From positions 1 through 25,574 of the forward strand of contig NW_003141821.1 in the NCBI RefSeq assembly GCF_000003605.2: a DNA stretch of 25,574 bases. Direction: 5' to 3'. Positions 1 through 10,827 of this stretch are shown here, piece by piece; within the stretch, counting starts at the first letter, position 1, and each line of letters starts with the position of its first letter. The position numbers and the translations under genes were made by a program. Below the pieces are notes generated by a model, which was not told the DNA's origin, did no database searches, and saw nothing but the letters and a program-made list of their open reading frames with translations. The stretch is from Saccoglossus kowalevskii (Eukaryota > Hemichordata > Enteropneusta > Harrimaniidae).

Positions 1-765
1 TACTAATAAGTAAGGGGATAGGGATCGACGGCTACTAATAAGTAAGGGGATATGGGATTGCCGCCTACTAATAAGTAAGGGGATAGGGATCGCCACCTAC
101 TAATAAGTTAGGGTATAGGGATCGCCGCCTACTTATAAGTAAGGGGATAGGGATCGCCATCTACTAATAAGTAAGGGGATAGCGATCGACGCCTACTAAT
201 AAGTAAGGGGATAGGGATCGCCACCTACTAATAAGTAAGGGGAATGGGATCGCCACCTACTAATAAGTAAGGGGATAGGGATCGACGCCTACTAATAAAT
301 GGGGGAAAGGGATCGCCGCCAACTAATAAGTAATGGGATAGGGATCGCCACCTAACTAATAAGTAAGGAGATAGGGATCGCCATCTACTATTAAGTTAGG
401 GGATAGGGATCGCCACCTACTAATAAGTAAGGGGATAGGGTTGGCCACCTGCTAATAAGTAAGGGGATAGGGATCGACGCCTACTAATAAGTAAGGGGAT
501 AGGGATCGACGCCTACTAATAAGTAAGGGGATAGGGATCGCCATATACTAATAAGTAAGGGGATAGGGATCGCCACCTACTAATAAGTAAGGGGATAGGG
601 ATCGACGCCTACTAATAAGTGGGGGGGGATATGGGATTGCCGCCTACTAATAAGTAAGGGGGATAAAGGGTCGCCGACTATTGATTTGTAAGGGGGAAGG
701 GGTCGTCGCATACTAATAAGTAAAATAAGGAATCGCCGCCTAATAGTAAATAACGGAATACGGGC
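1..765. repeat. 32-bp satellite/minisatellite array, truncated by the window edge
   Basis: About 23-24 head-to-tail copies of a 32-bp unit (33 bp in places) that opens CTACTAATAAGTAAGGGGAT and continues with AGGGATCG and a variable CGCCAC, CGACGC or CCGCC tail. Successive units start at 1, 33 and 66. Most variation lies in the last six bases of the unit and in the length of the G run. The last three or four units (from about 640) are increasingly degenerate and the pattern is gone by about 770. The array begins at base 1, so its true length is unknown. Open frames inside it are by-products of the repeat. Confidence 0.95.
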
Positions 766-1686
766 AACTAGGTTTTTGGTTAAAACAGATAGGCGTGCCA
801 TTTCATTTGGCATGTCATATCAACTGGTTCAGTATTGTTGTTTTTCCGGAGATGATATTAAAGTACATGTGTATATATATATTTGCTGACAGAGCCCATT
901 CTAATAACGATGTTCTCTCTCCTGTACAGAAAACCAACCATTGAATGCTGTGATGCCTTTTCAAAGCTTGGTCTCTGTTGTGCTATTTGGTGAATATCAC
1001 TGTGAACTCTTTTGGAACAATACGAGTCTGTTCTTTTCCGAAGCACCTCTGCACAACCACTTCCCACTACGAAATTCTCACGATGTATTAGTACAGCGCC
1101 ACAATGAGTCACAATCTTGTCAACATGCAATAAAGTTCAACAGTTCATAGATAGCTATACTAGCGCACCAAGTACGTAGACAGCCAATGTTTGAATGATG
1201 TGCACTTTATCTCACCACCAATATCTAAAAATATCCAGTATAGATTTTATTTTCGATGTTTTATATGAGCCTTTTTTTACTCTTGACCCTTTTTTCCAAA
1301 ATTGGCCGGAAACCTCTCACAGTAAAATGCCCGTGAATAGTAGCCCTTCAATTTTTAGGCCATATTCAAATTAATATTTAAATATGTAATATAGTAAAAG
1401 TGAACTAGAAGCGGTACCAGAAATAACGGCAATTTGCGATTATTCACAACTTCTGGTGATATCTGTGTTTCGAAAATGCTCCGGGATTCATAAACAGGCT
1501 GTATACTATCATTTTCTTTTCATTACGATGTATCAACAAAACATTGAACTAATACATAGTCATTGTCAGGTTTTCCATTAATAGCTGTGAGATATATAAG
1601 AATCCCATGTGACAACACCCAACAGCCACGTACTTGGTGGTACTGTCACACTTATTTGTTTTTGTTATTTTTGTTGTTGGCTTCAG
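766..1686. other. Intergenic stretch with one weak exon-like frame
   Basis: No family is recognised here. A pyrimidine-rich acceptor-like site (CTCTCTCCTGTACAG, ending near 928) is followed by an open plus-strand frame to a stop at 1148-1150. It contains WNNTSLFFSE, and the opposite strand is also open (858-1130), so strand-specific coding is not shown. Bases 1200-1630 are plain AT-rich sequence with no repeat or motif I can name. Confidence 0.4.
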
Positions 1687-1843
1687 CGTGTTACATATGC
1701 CAAGAGTGCTGACACATTCACCCACAAAAACCGTTGAGTGTTACATCGATCACTTGTGCGTGGAAAAGAACCTGAGAAATAAAGGAATTGAAACACAACT
1801 GTTAAAATATGCCGAAAATGAAGCTAAACAGTGGATATGTAGG
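1687..1843 (+). pseudogene. Lone GNAT acetyltransferase-like exon (motif A), probable fragment
   Basis: The frame encodes YIDHLCVEKNLRNKGIE followed by TQLLKYAENEAKQWIC. This has the shape of GNAT motif A, the acetyl-CoA pyrophosphate-binding loop (consensus R/Q-x-x-G-x-G/A) and its helix. The loop reads RNKGIE, so the final small residue is Glu, which is unusual for an active enzyme. The segment has a plausible acceptor (GGCTTCAG ending at 1686) and a good donor (AGG|GTAAGG after 1843), and the junction falls where the next GNAT strand would start. I found no neighbouring exon for the rest of the fold on the plus strand up to 2460 or upstream. An exon fragment or pseudogene is likelier than a whole gene, but part of a gene with distant exons cannot be excluded. 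Confidence 0.55.
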
Positions 1844-2470
1844 GTAAGGTTCTGGAGTTTGGTCATTTTAGAATAAAAGCTTTCATAATATACTTAAGCC
1901 ACTAATTAAAGTTTCACTCTGAAATCTTTAGGATTCCTCGAACTATGCGAAATATTTGATAGTCTTAAATTGCGCACATTGCCAGACACGATTCAAAGGA
2001 AGCTTACAAGTTTTCCCCAAAAATCTGAACAAAAATCAAATCTGTATGAATGTACATACACTGTACACCTGTTCAATTAAACCGAATCGTGCGAAGAACA
2101 AAATCTGATTAGATTTTTAAAAAAATAGGACATGTTGAATTTCATCTGATTAGTCTAAAAAATCTGATTGAAGTTTGTTCAGATAATTCTGATCAGATTT
2201 CAAATCAAATGGGAATTTGAAACGATCACCAAAGACCGGACATTGTAATATGTACTTTTATTGAATATTATTCCCAATTCATGTAAATTCAGACTCAAAT
2301 GAATCAGAAGTGTCACGTATTACTCTTCTAAATCTTTATACATGTTCACAGAGTGCAACTTTGAACCACAAAAAGCCCCCGGGGGCAGTTGATACATAGC
2401 TGGGTATACAACTAATGCCTGTGCCATGTATGGTGCACATCTGACCAACAGGTCAGGCACATGAATATGG
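1844..2470. other. Intergenic; AATCTGATT-rich patch
   Basis: No gene is seen. Between about 2095 and 2215 the word AATCTGATT and close variants (ATCTGATT, CTGATCAGATTT) recur at irregular spacing on both strands, giving a loose, self-complementary, AT-rich patch. At 2375-2388 there is a short GC-rich palindromic stretch (GCCCCCGGGGGC). Nothing else stands out. Confidence 0.5.
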
Positions 2471-2764
2471 ATTCAGGTCTGCATCTTAATGCTCTGCCAG
2501 GCCTGAACCAGGTCTGCTTCATCAGACCTGCAGCATGCCAATTCTGTCAGGCCTGTAACAGGTCTGCTCCATCAGACATGCAGCATGCCAATTCTGTCAG
2601 GTCTGTAACAGGTTTGCTCCATCAGACATGCAGCATGCCAATTCTGTCAGGCCTGTAACAGGTCTGCTCCATCAGACATGCAGCATGCCAATTGTGTCAG
2701 GCCAGTAACAGGTCTGCTCCATCAGACCTGCAGCATGCCAATTCTGTCAGGCCTGTAACAGGCC
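2471..2764. repeat. 50-bp minisatellite, about 5.9 copies
   Basis: Units start at 2471 (degenerate), 2521, 2571, 2621, 2671 and 2721, with a constant 50-bp period. Each carries ATCAGACCTGCAGCATGCCA and then ATTCTGTCAGGCCTGTAACA plus GGTCTGCTCC. Units 2-6 differ at only a few positions, mainly CAGACCTG versus CAGACATG. The unit is much richer in GC than its surroundings and contains CCTGCAG next to GCATGC. Since 50 is not a multiple of three, the open frame through it (2461-2658) is accidental. Confidence 0.95.
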
Positions 2765-2789
2765 ATTCAGATATATATGTATTAGCACA

Positions 2790-2850
2790 TTGCCTGCTGA
2801 AAGTTTCACATACATACTAAAATTTGGTGGAATAAAAAGTCAGCAGGCAA
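2790..2850. repeat. Small 11-bp inverted repeat (possible hairpin)
   Basis: TTGCCTGCTGA at 2790-2800 is exactly complementary to TCAGCAGGCAA at 2840-2850, with a 39-bp spacer. It lies just past the 50-bp minisatellite and shares its CCTGC-type vocabulary. It could be a hairpin or simply a chance match; no function can be assigned. Confidence 0.5.
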
Positions 2851-3462
2851 AGAAATTATCATTGTATTGAGATGGTTTGTGCTAAACTGAATTATCTTAT
2901 ATTTAGCCGTAAAATATGCAAGCATTTTCTTGGTGAGAAGACACTTTATTTGCATCATCTTTTTCATGTACATATTGAACTATAGGCTAAAGTACACGAC
3001 CATTGAAAAACACCCTTATTGACAATGCCATTTGTTGTATCAACTGATCCAAAGATTTCTACCATGTCTCCTGTTTGTTTCTCGCATTCAATTGCCCAAT
3101 ATCTCATGCTCCTATAAAGCAAGACATAAAGTCAATGTAATTTATTGTGGTTGCTGAAGTTGAATCAATTAAATTGCATTGTTCATTGGAATCAAATCAT
3201 GTATAGCATAGCATTCACAGTCTACTATTGCTATTAATAAAAAAAGTAAATAATAACCCCTCTATAAGTTATATTTTAGAGAAAAAAACAGTTGAGATTA
3301 TTATGAATGAATCAATTTAATGGTTATGCATTCAAAAAATATGTTGCAGTCTTAGTCAATGACACAAACTCATTTAGTCCTCATTCAGTTTTAGTAACCG
3401 TGTAAATTATAACATTATCAATACCAGTGAATTTGATGATGTCTTTGCTGCAAATTATTCAC
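2851..3462. other. AT-rich intergenic DNA
   Basis: No gene, repeat family or structural signal was recognised between the small hairpin and the foldback element. Confidence 0.5.
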
Positions 3463-3603
3463 AACAAGTCATTGAAAATGACACAGTCCCCGTTAAATTG
3501 CTGAAAGTTCTCTTTGTGCTCGTCATATTAAAGCGGACGGGTTGTCGCGAGCGTGTCCTTGAAACTTGAGTTTCGAGTGGCGTATACAACAGATTGTTTA
3601 TTT
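3463..3603 (+). repeat. Left terminal inverted repeat of the foldback-type element
   Basis: Begins AACAAGTCATTG and ends at ...AGATTGTTTATTT. It pairs with 4408-4547 on the other strand with only scattered mismatches. Confidence 0.85.
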
Positions 3604-4407
3604 CTATCAATTTACAAAAAAAAATAGCAAAACTATAATACCATAACTATCATTATTAAACCACAAGCCTTTAGTACAGAGGTATAGATATGCCTGTCAC
3701 TTTTTTTAGATTGTAACGATAGTGTGTTTTACTACCTTATAAGGTATCTATTCTAAATGTTGTATTTTGGACATGCTTTGTCAGTTTTTATTCAAATTTA
3801 GAACATAGATCATACATGTTAGAATACATGTCCCTGACCGTTCGTGAGTTCCTGAGTTCGTCCGTCCGTCCATCCGTCCGTGCGTCAGTCTGTCCAGAGT
3901 CATATTTCAGAATCCTGTGGACCGATTCCGTTCATTCTTTGCATGTGCCTAATACCTTATGTGGGACATATGCACATGCAGTGGTTTAGAGATTCTATTC
4001 AAAATGGCCGACTGGCAGCCATATTGTTTTTTGTAAAATGTTGTATTTTGTCATTCAAACTTGGTACATATATTATTCATGTTAGAATACATGTCCATGA
4101 CGATTTATTTCGCAATTGGATCAAAGATTTTATGCGGTATCTTGGACGTGCTCTGACAGTTTTCATTCAAATTTGGCACATACATGTACTTTATACATGT
4201 TAGGATGCATGTCCATGACAATTTGTTTCAAAATCTAGTCTAGTCTTACTACTATATTTCCACAATTTATGTACCATTTTCATTCGAATTTGGCACATAC
4301 ATCATATACATATCAGTGTGTTTCATAATCAGATCAAAGATGGCCAAATAATGGCTGTTTTTATTTTTGGCCATATTACTACTACACGGAACACGTGTTT
4401 TGATGTA

Positions 4408-4547
4408 AATAAACAATCTGTTGTATACGCCACTTGGAACTCAAGTTTCAAGGACACGCTCGCGGCAACCCCTCCTCTTTAATATGACGAGCACAAAGAG
4501 AACTTTCAAACATTTAACGGGGACTGTGTCATTTTCAATGACTTGTT
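4408..4547 (-). repeat. Right terminal inverted repeat of the foldback-type element
   Basis: Begins AAATAAACAATCTGTTGTAT on the plus strand and ends CAATGACTTGTT. It is the reverse complement of 3463-3603. Inside the repeat the sequence diverges at once (CTATCAATTT versus ACATCAAAAC), so the inner boundary is sharp. Confidence 0.85.
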
Positions 4548-4776
4548 TATTATTACCATGCATAATATAGAAAGTTTTCTTATTTTTTACCGCGAGTCTT
4601 CATGTTTAATTTTATGTTCCTGTATCTGTAAAACTAAACCGATTAATATTATCCAAAATCGCCCTCACCATAAAACCTATATGTATGTGTCAACACATCA
4701 CCATCAATACACTTCAAACTATGTTGTATATATAGAATTATACAAATGTCAAACTATTACACGAGCTTGGCGGGAT

Positions 4777-4944
<168 letters not shown>

Positions 4945-5403
4945 CAGAAATTGTGTAAGATAGAGAAGTTAATATGAGAAGAATCTACGTGTGTTTTACA
5001 TCAGCATTATAATGCACTATTTACTTGCTCTGAAGATATAACACCTCAACGTAAACCATAGCTAATTACCGAAACTCAACTACCAAAGATCTTTTGTAAT
5101 TTCAAAGATAATATTTATTAATTGGATTTCAAACAAATTAGAGATTAATGTTATTAATAATCCCATACGAGCATCAACTAAGATTATGCCTTACAACATA
5201 TATCTGGTAATCTAATACTTATATTTTTTGTCCATGGACGCAAGCGCACATTTTGTTTATCTATATCTGGTGTGTTATTACTGTTGTTACTGACTCGTTT
5301 CCATAAACTTTTTTCTGAGTGCATACTGCCCTGTGCTCACATTACAACTGAGCGTATATATTTGTTTTAACATATGTAGAGGAACAAAACAGATTTCAAA
5401 CAG
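4945..5403. other. AT-rich intergenic DNA
   Basis: No feature recognised. In particular, the lectin exon 3 that would be expected upstream of the orphan terminal exon at 5747 is absent. Confidence 0.5.
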
Positions 5404-5918
5404 ATACAAAATGCATAATGTAGTTTCTATTATGTTGCATGTTTATTTAATTACACTTCAATTAAAACGCAATCCTACGTGGGTCATAACAAGGTGTAAG
5501 ATTCAACTTGAGAGAAGTGTATTGATTAGTACAAGCAAGTGCAAATAAACTGCGATGGTACAGTACTGATGAAATGCAGAGTGCCACTTCAAATAACAAC
5601 AACTATTTTGTACTCATGTATAAACGTTAAAACCGACAATTATCGTAGAAACGAGGTAATAATAACATGATGTCATTGTTTGTCCTATGTGTTTATATTT
5701 TTTGAAAATGACGTTAAATATTCATTATTGCTTTTTTAGCCTGCAGCTATATTGAGTGTCAATAACCATGAATACAGTCGACGCATTGTTGTAGTTCGGT
5801 GGCCATGGGGCTACATATTTTTTGTAGATCTAATTTCTGTATTTGCATGCTAAACTAATATAATAAAGTTCATCTAGACATAAAATGTGTGTCTTAATTC
5901 ATATCTAAGTAGTATAAA
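5404..5918 (+). pseudogene. Dispersed third copy of the lectin-B last intron and terminal exon (orphan)
   Basis: Collinear with 10440-10955 in the left arm and, inverted, with 21010-21540 in the right arm. It consists of part of intron 3, the acceptor CCTGCAG, the terminal exon 5747-5853 (107 nt, ending TAA), an AATAAA signal near 5862 and about 50 bp downstream. The exon frame starts in the same phase as in lectin B and reads through VNNHEYSRRI to the tail WPWGYIFFVDLISVFAC. The right-arm copy has the same length and tail. The signal-peptide and lectin-domain exons are not found upstream, so this is an isolated 3' end unless they lie outside the window. The intron flank is clearly more diverged than the exon. 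Confidence 0.85.
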
Positions 5919-7592
5919 CACACACACAATATTTTCTAGCATCTTCAAGATGTACACCCGAGTTATCAGATGTATACCCATCATCATTATTTCATTGAGT
6001 AGTGTAGCACAACTGGACGAAATATTACAGTAAAAAGTAAAATAAATGACACAAAAGTATTTAATTTTACACATGTAGTAGAAGAATTATTTGGTAATGT
6101 CATATTATTCAGACAGTACTTTTCATTGTAGCTATACATATACGTCTCTGTATGTGGTAGATTACTGCTCGTACATTGAAATACCCAAACTGACCGACAT
6201 CTGTTGCTTCTTGTTTTATATTTTATCTTCCCTTGCTATCGTCTGCAGGGAGTGTCACAGGGAAGAGCTTTACACGAGCTAGCCGACATCATCACAGTCG
6301 CATAAATTACATACAAATTCATAGTTGTTATGACAAATACATCTCAAATACATGGACGAAATTGGGAAACAATATTTTAGTTCTCATTGAGTTATGATTA
6401 ATTCATTTTCAACACCGCGGTAACACTTGATATTTTCACTTCTATAGTAACAGTGGATAACACATTCGAATGGATGGTAGTCAATCGTATCTACTGACAT
6501 AAATTATCATTCTCATCATGACATGTACATTACGCGACTAAAATGAAAAGTAAATGATTGTATTCAAAAGCGTATTTTGGCGCCCGTTGTAACAAATTTT
6601 ACACATCCGGCAATTAACTTGTATTTGACCACTTACTCTACTTCCAACACGTTTCACCCCTTTCTATTCTATATCACTACGCATTTTGTATTTGTACATT
6701 TTTTTTGTTCTGAATAAGACTGTAATGCACAGTACATTCGATTGGATGGTCAGTCTAACTCATAAAGGGAAAAGTTATGTACTTGAATCCCCACTTCGGG
6801 GATTGTTTCTCCAACAGTGTGGACAGTATGTTCGAATGTGATAAATTTTAATTTGTGACTGCTGGACATTATTAAACCTTAGACAGTCATCGGTAAGCAA
6901 ACATATGGAAGACATCTTGAGCTGTATGCTGAGAGAGAGAGAAAGGCGGAAATCAGTTTTCCGAGTGGTGCAGAAGTGACAAAGAAGAACCAGACTAAAC
7001 AAGAAAATCACTGAAAAAGGTTTTTGCCACGTCAACAAATACGTCAACAAAACCTGTATCATTTATTGTTTATTATTGTTCATAAGAATTCTGTATGTGA
7101 TGTCTTATTGTCCCTTCTCATTATCAGTATGGATCAAACAATTTATATTGTATGAAAGCAACTCACGCAGTTCAGTGGCGAAGATCACATTACTCATGGC
7201 AGACTAACAAAGTAAATGGAAAATATATTTAGTATTGACTTAAATACTGTTATTTCCAGCGGAAATCGTTTTTTTTATTAAATAAACACACTTTATGTCT
7301 ATAGGATGATTTGTTTTATTAGTAAAGCATGCAGATACATAATGATATATTCTAATTATTGTAGACCTATGGTCATCGGGTTGTCACAATACGTTGGTTG
7401 TGTAATTGGTGTTGACGATCTAACAAGTATCACAGAAAATGAAAACTGTAAAAAAACTGAAAATTGTACATATAATAAGAACTTATAGCTTAAAATATTG
7501 TCTAAAATAGTTCATGTTGACAAATCTTTTCAGTTACAGATTAAGTTTTAAGTAGATAATTTGTCGTGGTTATTTATATGACGGGAACATAC
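5919..7592. other. AT-rich intergenic DNA, no firm gene
   Basis: No coding family recognised. A possible terminal exon of left lectin A lies on the minus strand at about 7445-7420: acceptor TTTTTTACAG, then a short frame VFIFCDTC and a stop, in the phase needed after 7593. This is weak. Two similar patches, ACATTCGAATGGATGG near 6463 and ACATTCGATTGGATGG near 6733, are too short to call a repeat family. Confidence 0.4.
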
Positions 7593-8637
7593 CTTGTTTT
7601 TCACAACTATAACCTTTTTGTCTGATGTCATTACAATACTCATCATTCCATTTGAAGTCCCGGCTTTTTCTGCAAAATATAATTAAATAAAGCAATAATG
7701 ATATGATGCATAATTATCGTAATATTCGTACGAAGTGTGAATAATGGGTGATATTGTTGCCAACACATACAATAGAATAAAATCAAATAAACACCAATAA
7801 CATAGGCAAAACCATCCACATGCATTTTAAAAACAATGTTTGTTTGTGCAGCCCAACACTGCATTCATTGATTCATTGGCATATAATAGAGTGACACCAA
7901 AACAACAACTTTCAGGTTATCATTAGTAAACTCACCTCAGTTGTGCACAATCTTGGCCCTCAGCTGCGTTACGCTTAATGTTATTGTTTGGTTCGTCATT
8001 AGCCCAGTTTGTGTAACAAACGGGTCCACCATTGAGCTACACAAATGTAATTTCGTTAGCTCTGTCGTTCAGACCAATCCAAAACCGTTAGCACCAGAGT
8101 AGTATATACAATCTCTGAGAAGATCGTCTGTGCGTTTATCGGGAATCCTGGCCAATTGTCCATTGTCACTTTCACATATTTGTATTGCTTCATCCCAAGT
8201 AACTGCATCAGTGTAGATTTCATGTCCTGAATTAAAAAAAAATACATAATTCTTTAGAATGTTCATGACGCGCATTAACACAATCAACATTGAATATGTT
8301 CTTCAATCACAACAATGAGAGCCGGAAAAAACGGACTGAAAAGTCGTTATTTGAATTTAGTCTATCATAGACAGAAAACGACCGGCGGGATATATAACAA
8401 ACATAATAATGAAATATCTGTGTTGCAGTGCTATTGTTTGGATAACACTAACGGAGATGCATTATATTGTCCATACAACTTGAACAACTATCATTGTTCT
8501 GATGACTATAGGTTGCACAGAAATCCTGTACACAAGTAAATTATACAATAATAATTTCAATGTCCATACATACCATGAACAAAATATAGGCAGGATATCG
8601 TGCTGATCACAATGAGGGCAAAGATAAGATACTTCAT
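7593..8637 (-). pseudogene. C-type lectin A, left-arm copy (damaged)
   Basis: Exon 1 (8637-8574) encodes the signal peptide MKYLIFALIVISTISCLYFV and ends in phase 1 at a GTATGT donor. Exon 2 (8226-7936) carries most of the lectin domain: WDEAIQICESDNGQLARIPD, the WIGL region, CYTNW, an EPN motif and QDCAQL, with donor GTGAGT. Exon 3 (7669-7593) encodes DFKWNDEYC and the closing SCE, giving the WND motif. EPN plus WND are the calcium-site-2 residues that family knowledge links to mannose-type binding. Damage in exon 2: one T is missing in the WIGL codon run, so the frame stops at GFGLV; there is an in-frame TAG where the right arm has TGG (FVWLNGG); and 30 bp are missing near the exon start relative to the right arm, between two ATG repeats. 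Splice sites and a TATA box remain. It is probably a secreted lectin turned pseudogene. Confidence 0.88.
8315..8539 (+). other. Small open frame antisense to lectin A intron 1, also open in the right arm
   Basis: A 74-codon frame begins MRAGK, contains CYCLDNTNGDALYCPYN and ends RNPVHK. The counterpart at 24939-24718 is 73 codons with the same start and stop. The arms differ by a one-base and a four-base indel near the 5' end that together keep the frame. Later differences include Lys/Thr and Leu/Ser replacements, so there is no sign of protein-level constraint. It has no recognised domain and no signal peptide. It could be a short antisense gene, or chance openness in duplicated intron sequence, which I think likelier. 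Confidence 0.25.
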
Positions 8638-9105
8638 GGTGATACAAGAACTTGGCGACGCTGTATGAATATAAGTTCTGTCAAACTATGAAAAAATAGG
8701 TTTGTCAGTTGAATTTAAGATAAAGCCAACAAATATCGAAATAGCGAGCTGTTACACTTGAAGTAAGTCAACAAGCTTGCCAATACCAGTATAATAAATG
8801 AATTAACATTTTGGACTAATTTGTTAATTGTAGGTACTGGTTTCATTGGTTTCATGTGTAAAACCCATCAATCTTATAAGTAATATACTTCAAGTAAATT
8901 GTGGACACTTAAAAAACATATGAGTTGATAATTCAGTTACTGATTTCTTAGGGACAATACTGTGCAGCATTAATGTGAATAGATCCATTGTGTTAATATT
9001 AATGACAGAAATATATCACAGGATTCAAACCAAATGAATAGAGATATACTTATGACTGCTTCCCATTTAGATTACGCAGTGTGACGTAACGTGAACACAT
9101 CAGCG

Positions 9106-9113
9106 TATTTATA
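9106..9113 (-). promoter_or_regulatory. TATA box of lectin A (left arm)
   Basis: TATAAATA on the minus strand, about 470 bp upstream of the lectin A start codon. The downstream sequence (GTGTTCACGTTACGTCACAC) is related to that following the lectin B TATA box at 22841-22836. B shows a 5' UTR donor (ACGTAAGTAT) there; the matching position in A reads CATAAGTAT, so A's copy of that donor is lost. Confidence 0.65.
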
Positions 9114-9676
9114 AATGTTTAAGCGTGCAAACCGCACAACTATTTGCTATCAAAAATATACTTGTTACAATGATTGAGTATCAGAGAAGATGCAAATATT
9201 TCAATAATGATTTTTTGCGCAAGATAAAATAGTCTATTGAAACACATGTTTTCCCTTATTGTTCATTGAAGCATATATTCGTGCATGGAAAAGTATTGAA
9301 TCAAAAATAAGCAGGAAAACGATTTTGTAAAATGAGTATCTCTATTAAAAGCGTAATAATAGTTGTTTGTTGAAGCAAATTTTATAATTACCAAATATCG
9401 TATTCATCACCATCTGTGTGTTTCCATAAAGGAATGCCATGGATAATTTTTGCAGACAGAATGTAACAATCTAATCATTCCAGCTGAACAATGACATCAA
9501 ACATGATTTGAAATTACAAATTATGTCACACTTTTACACCAATAAGCCATTGTGCTCTGATTGTTGTCAATAGATTGCAATGTTAAATGTTTCAGACGGC
9601 CCAAAGCAACTACTGTAATAAAAATAAAGACTTCCAAAGTCTGCTAGAAATAACTTTCATATAAATTTCTTACTTT

Positions 9677-10827
9677 ATGACAAACGCACAGATGATTTGA
9701 TCATACAATACATAATAGACAGTGGCTTACGCGATCAGGTTGATACTGGATTTTGGATTGGCCTAAACGACAGAAATGAAGAAAACAACTTTAAATGGAT
9801 TAATGGTGGAGAGGTGTGTTACACAAACTGGGGTGAAGGGGAACCAGATAACAACACTAATAAAAACCCGGAGGGTCAGGACTGTGGTCAACTGAGGTGA
9901 GTATGATAGCCATAGACAAAATATTTGGCCATCTTTTACCCATCCCTAAATATAAGATTATTGTAAGAATACCACAAGTATCAACAAAAGTCATTTTGAT
10001 GCCATGAGCGTAATCGATGCGATCCCATACTGCCAGTATATACGGTGTGGTATTCTTATGACAATCATATTAGTACATATTTTCCTGCTTTCATTACAAT
10101 GCTACTATGTCCGATGTAAACAAATGAAAGTTGTATTCGCCCATACTCGGTTGTATGACCAAATATATGTGTTTGTTATTGTATGTACAACGTACGCACA
10201 TTATTTAACTTTTTTTTACGATGGCGGTCACATCCTGTGTTTACTGTTTACACAGATATGTATATTATATTGTACTTTGTTGTCGTTGTAGAAAAACAAC
10301 AGACTTTAAATGGGATGATGAATATTGCACTGGTGTTGATATCAGAGAGAATGGTTTCATTTGTGAAGTACAAGGTATGTTAGTGTGTAATAATACGACA
10401 CTGATGTTTACACCTTTTACTAACATTTCTATCTTAAGTTACAACATGCATAATGTTGTTTCTACTTTGTTGCATTTTTATTCAATTAAAACGCAATCTT
10501 ATGTGGGTCATAACAACATGTAAGATTCAACTTGAGTGAAGTGTATTGAGAGAGGTACAAACATGTGCAAGTAAAATGTGCACATGTGCGGTTTTGATGA
10601 CAGGCATGAGGGTCACTACAAATAACAATAACTGTTTTGTATTCATAAATTAATAAACGTTAAAACCAGCAGTTATCATAGAAATGGCTTAATAATTCTA
10701 ATATGACGTCATTGTTCGTCTTATGTGTTTATATATTTGTGAAAATAATGTTAAATTTCATTGTTGTATTTTTCAACTTGCAGCTGTTCTGAATGTCAAT
10801 AACCATGAATACATTGCATTGTTGTAG
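9677..10827 (+). pseudogene. C-type lectin B, left-arm copy (5'-truncated)
   Basis: Homology to lectin B starts abruptly at GACAAACGCACAGATGAT (9677), in the middle of exon 2. The promoter, exon 1 and the first part of exon 2 are absent. Remaining exons are 9677-9896 (GFWIGLNDRNEENNFKWING, CYTNW, EPDNNT, GQDCGQL, donor GTGAGT), 10292-10374 (TDFKWDDEYC to FICEVQ, donor GTATGT) and 10784-10827. The last exon carries a 4-bp loss relative to the two other copies, so the protein ends VNNHEYIALL instead of running into the hydrophobic tail. The lysine codon that is a stop in the right arm is intact here. The calcium-site motifs read EPD and WDD rather than EPN and WND. Without a promoter or signal peptide it is unlikely to make a secreted lectin. 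Confidence 0.88.

Larger units (their letters stand above)
3463..4547. mobile_element. Non-autonomous DNA element with about 140-bp terminal inverted repeats (foldback/MITE-like)
   Basis: The left terminus 3463-3603 and the right terminus 4408-4547 are near-perfect reverse complements. Shared landmarks from the outside in are AACAAGTCATTGAAAATGAC, CAGTCCCCGTTAAAT, GCTCGTCATATTAAAG and GTGGCGTATACAACAGATTG. The interior (3604-4407) has no transposase. It contains at least four degenerate copies of a motif built on TTCATTCAAATTTGGCACAT and CATGTTAGAATACATGTCC (near 3785, 4050, 4165 and 4275) and a CGTCCGTCCATCCGTCCGTG tract at about 3858-3890. I see no clear target-site duplication: the flanks read AAATTATTCAC on the left and TATTATTACC on the right. 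The TIRs are seen directly; the superfamily cannot be named from these ends. Confidence 0.85.

Noticed and set aside
1-765. CRISPR-like array
   Set aside because: The 32-bp units are joined directly with no unique spacers and the context is eukaryotic.
580-813. Minus-strand open frame at the end of the 32-bp array
   Set aside because: It lies mostly in satellite units and has no domain.
858-1150. Overlapping open frames on both strands
   Set aside because: Both strands are open over the same stretch and neither shows a recognisable domain, so neither is called as a gene.
1166-1640. Possible TIR pair around CACCAAGTACGT and ACGTACTTGGTG
   Set aside because: Only about 12 bases match and the flanks do not continue the complementarity; too short to call an element.
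3880-4203. 107-codon open frame inside the foldback-type element
   Set aside because: It spans the degenerate internal repeats and the CCGTCCGT tract; no domain is recognised and the repeats explain the openness.
6463-6750. Two similar ACATTCGA(A/T)TGGATGG patches
   Set aside because: About 16 bases match with no extended alignment; no repeat family supported.
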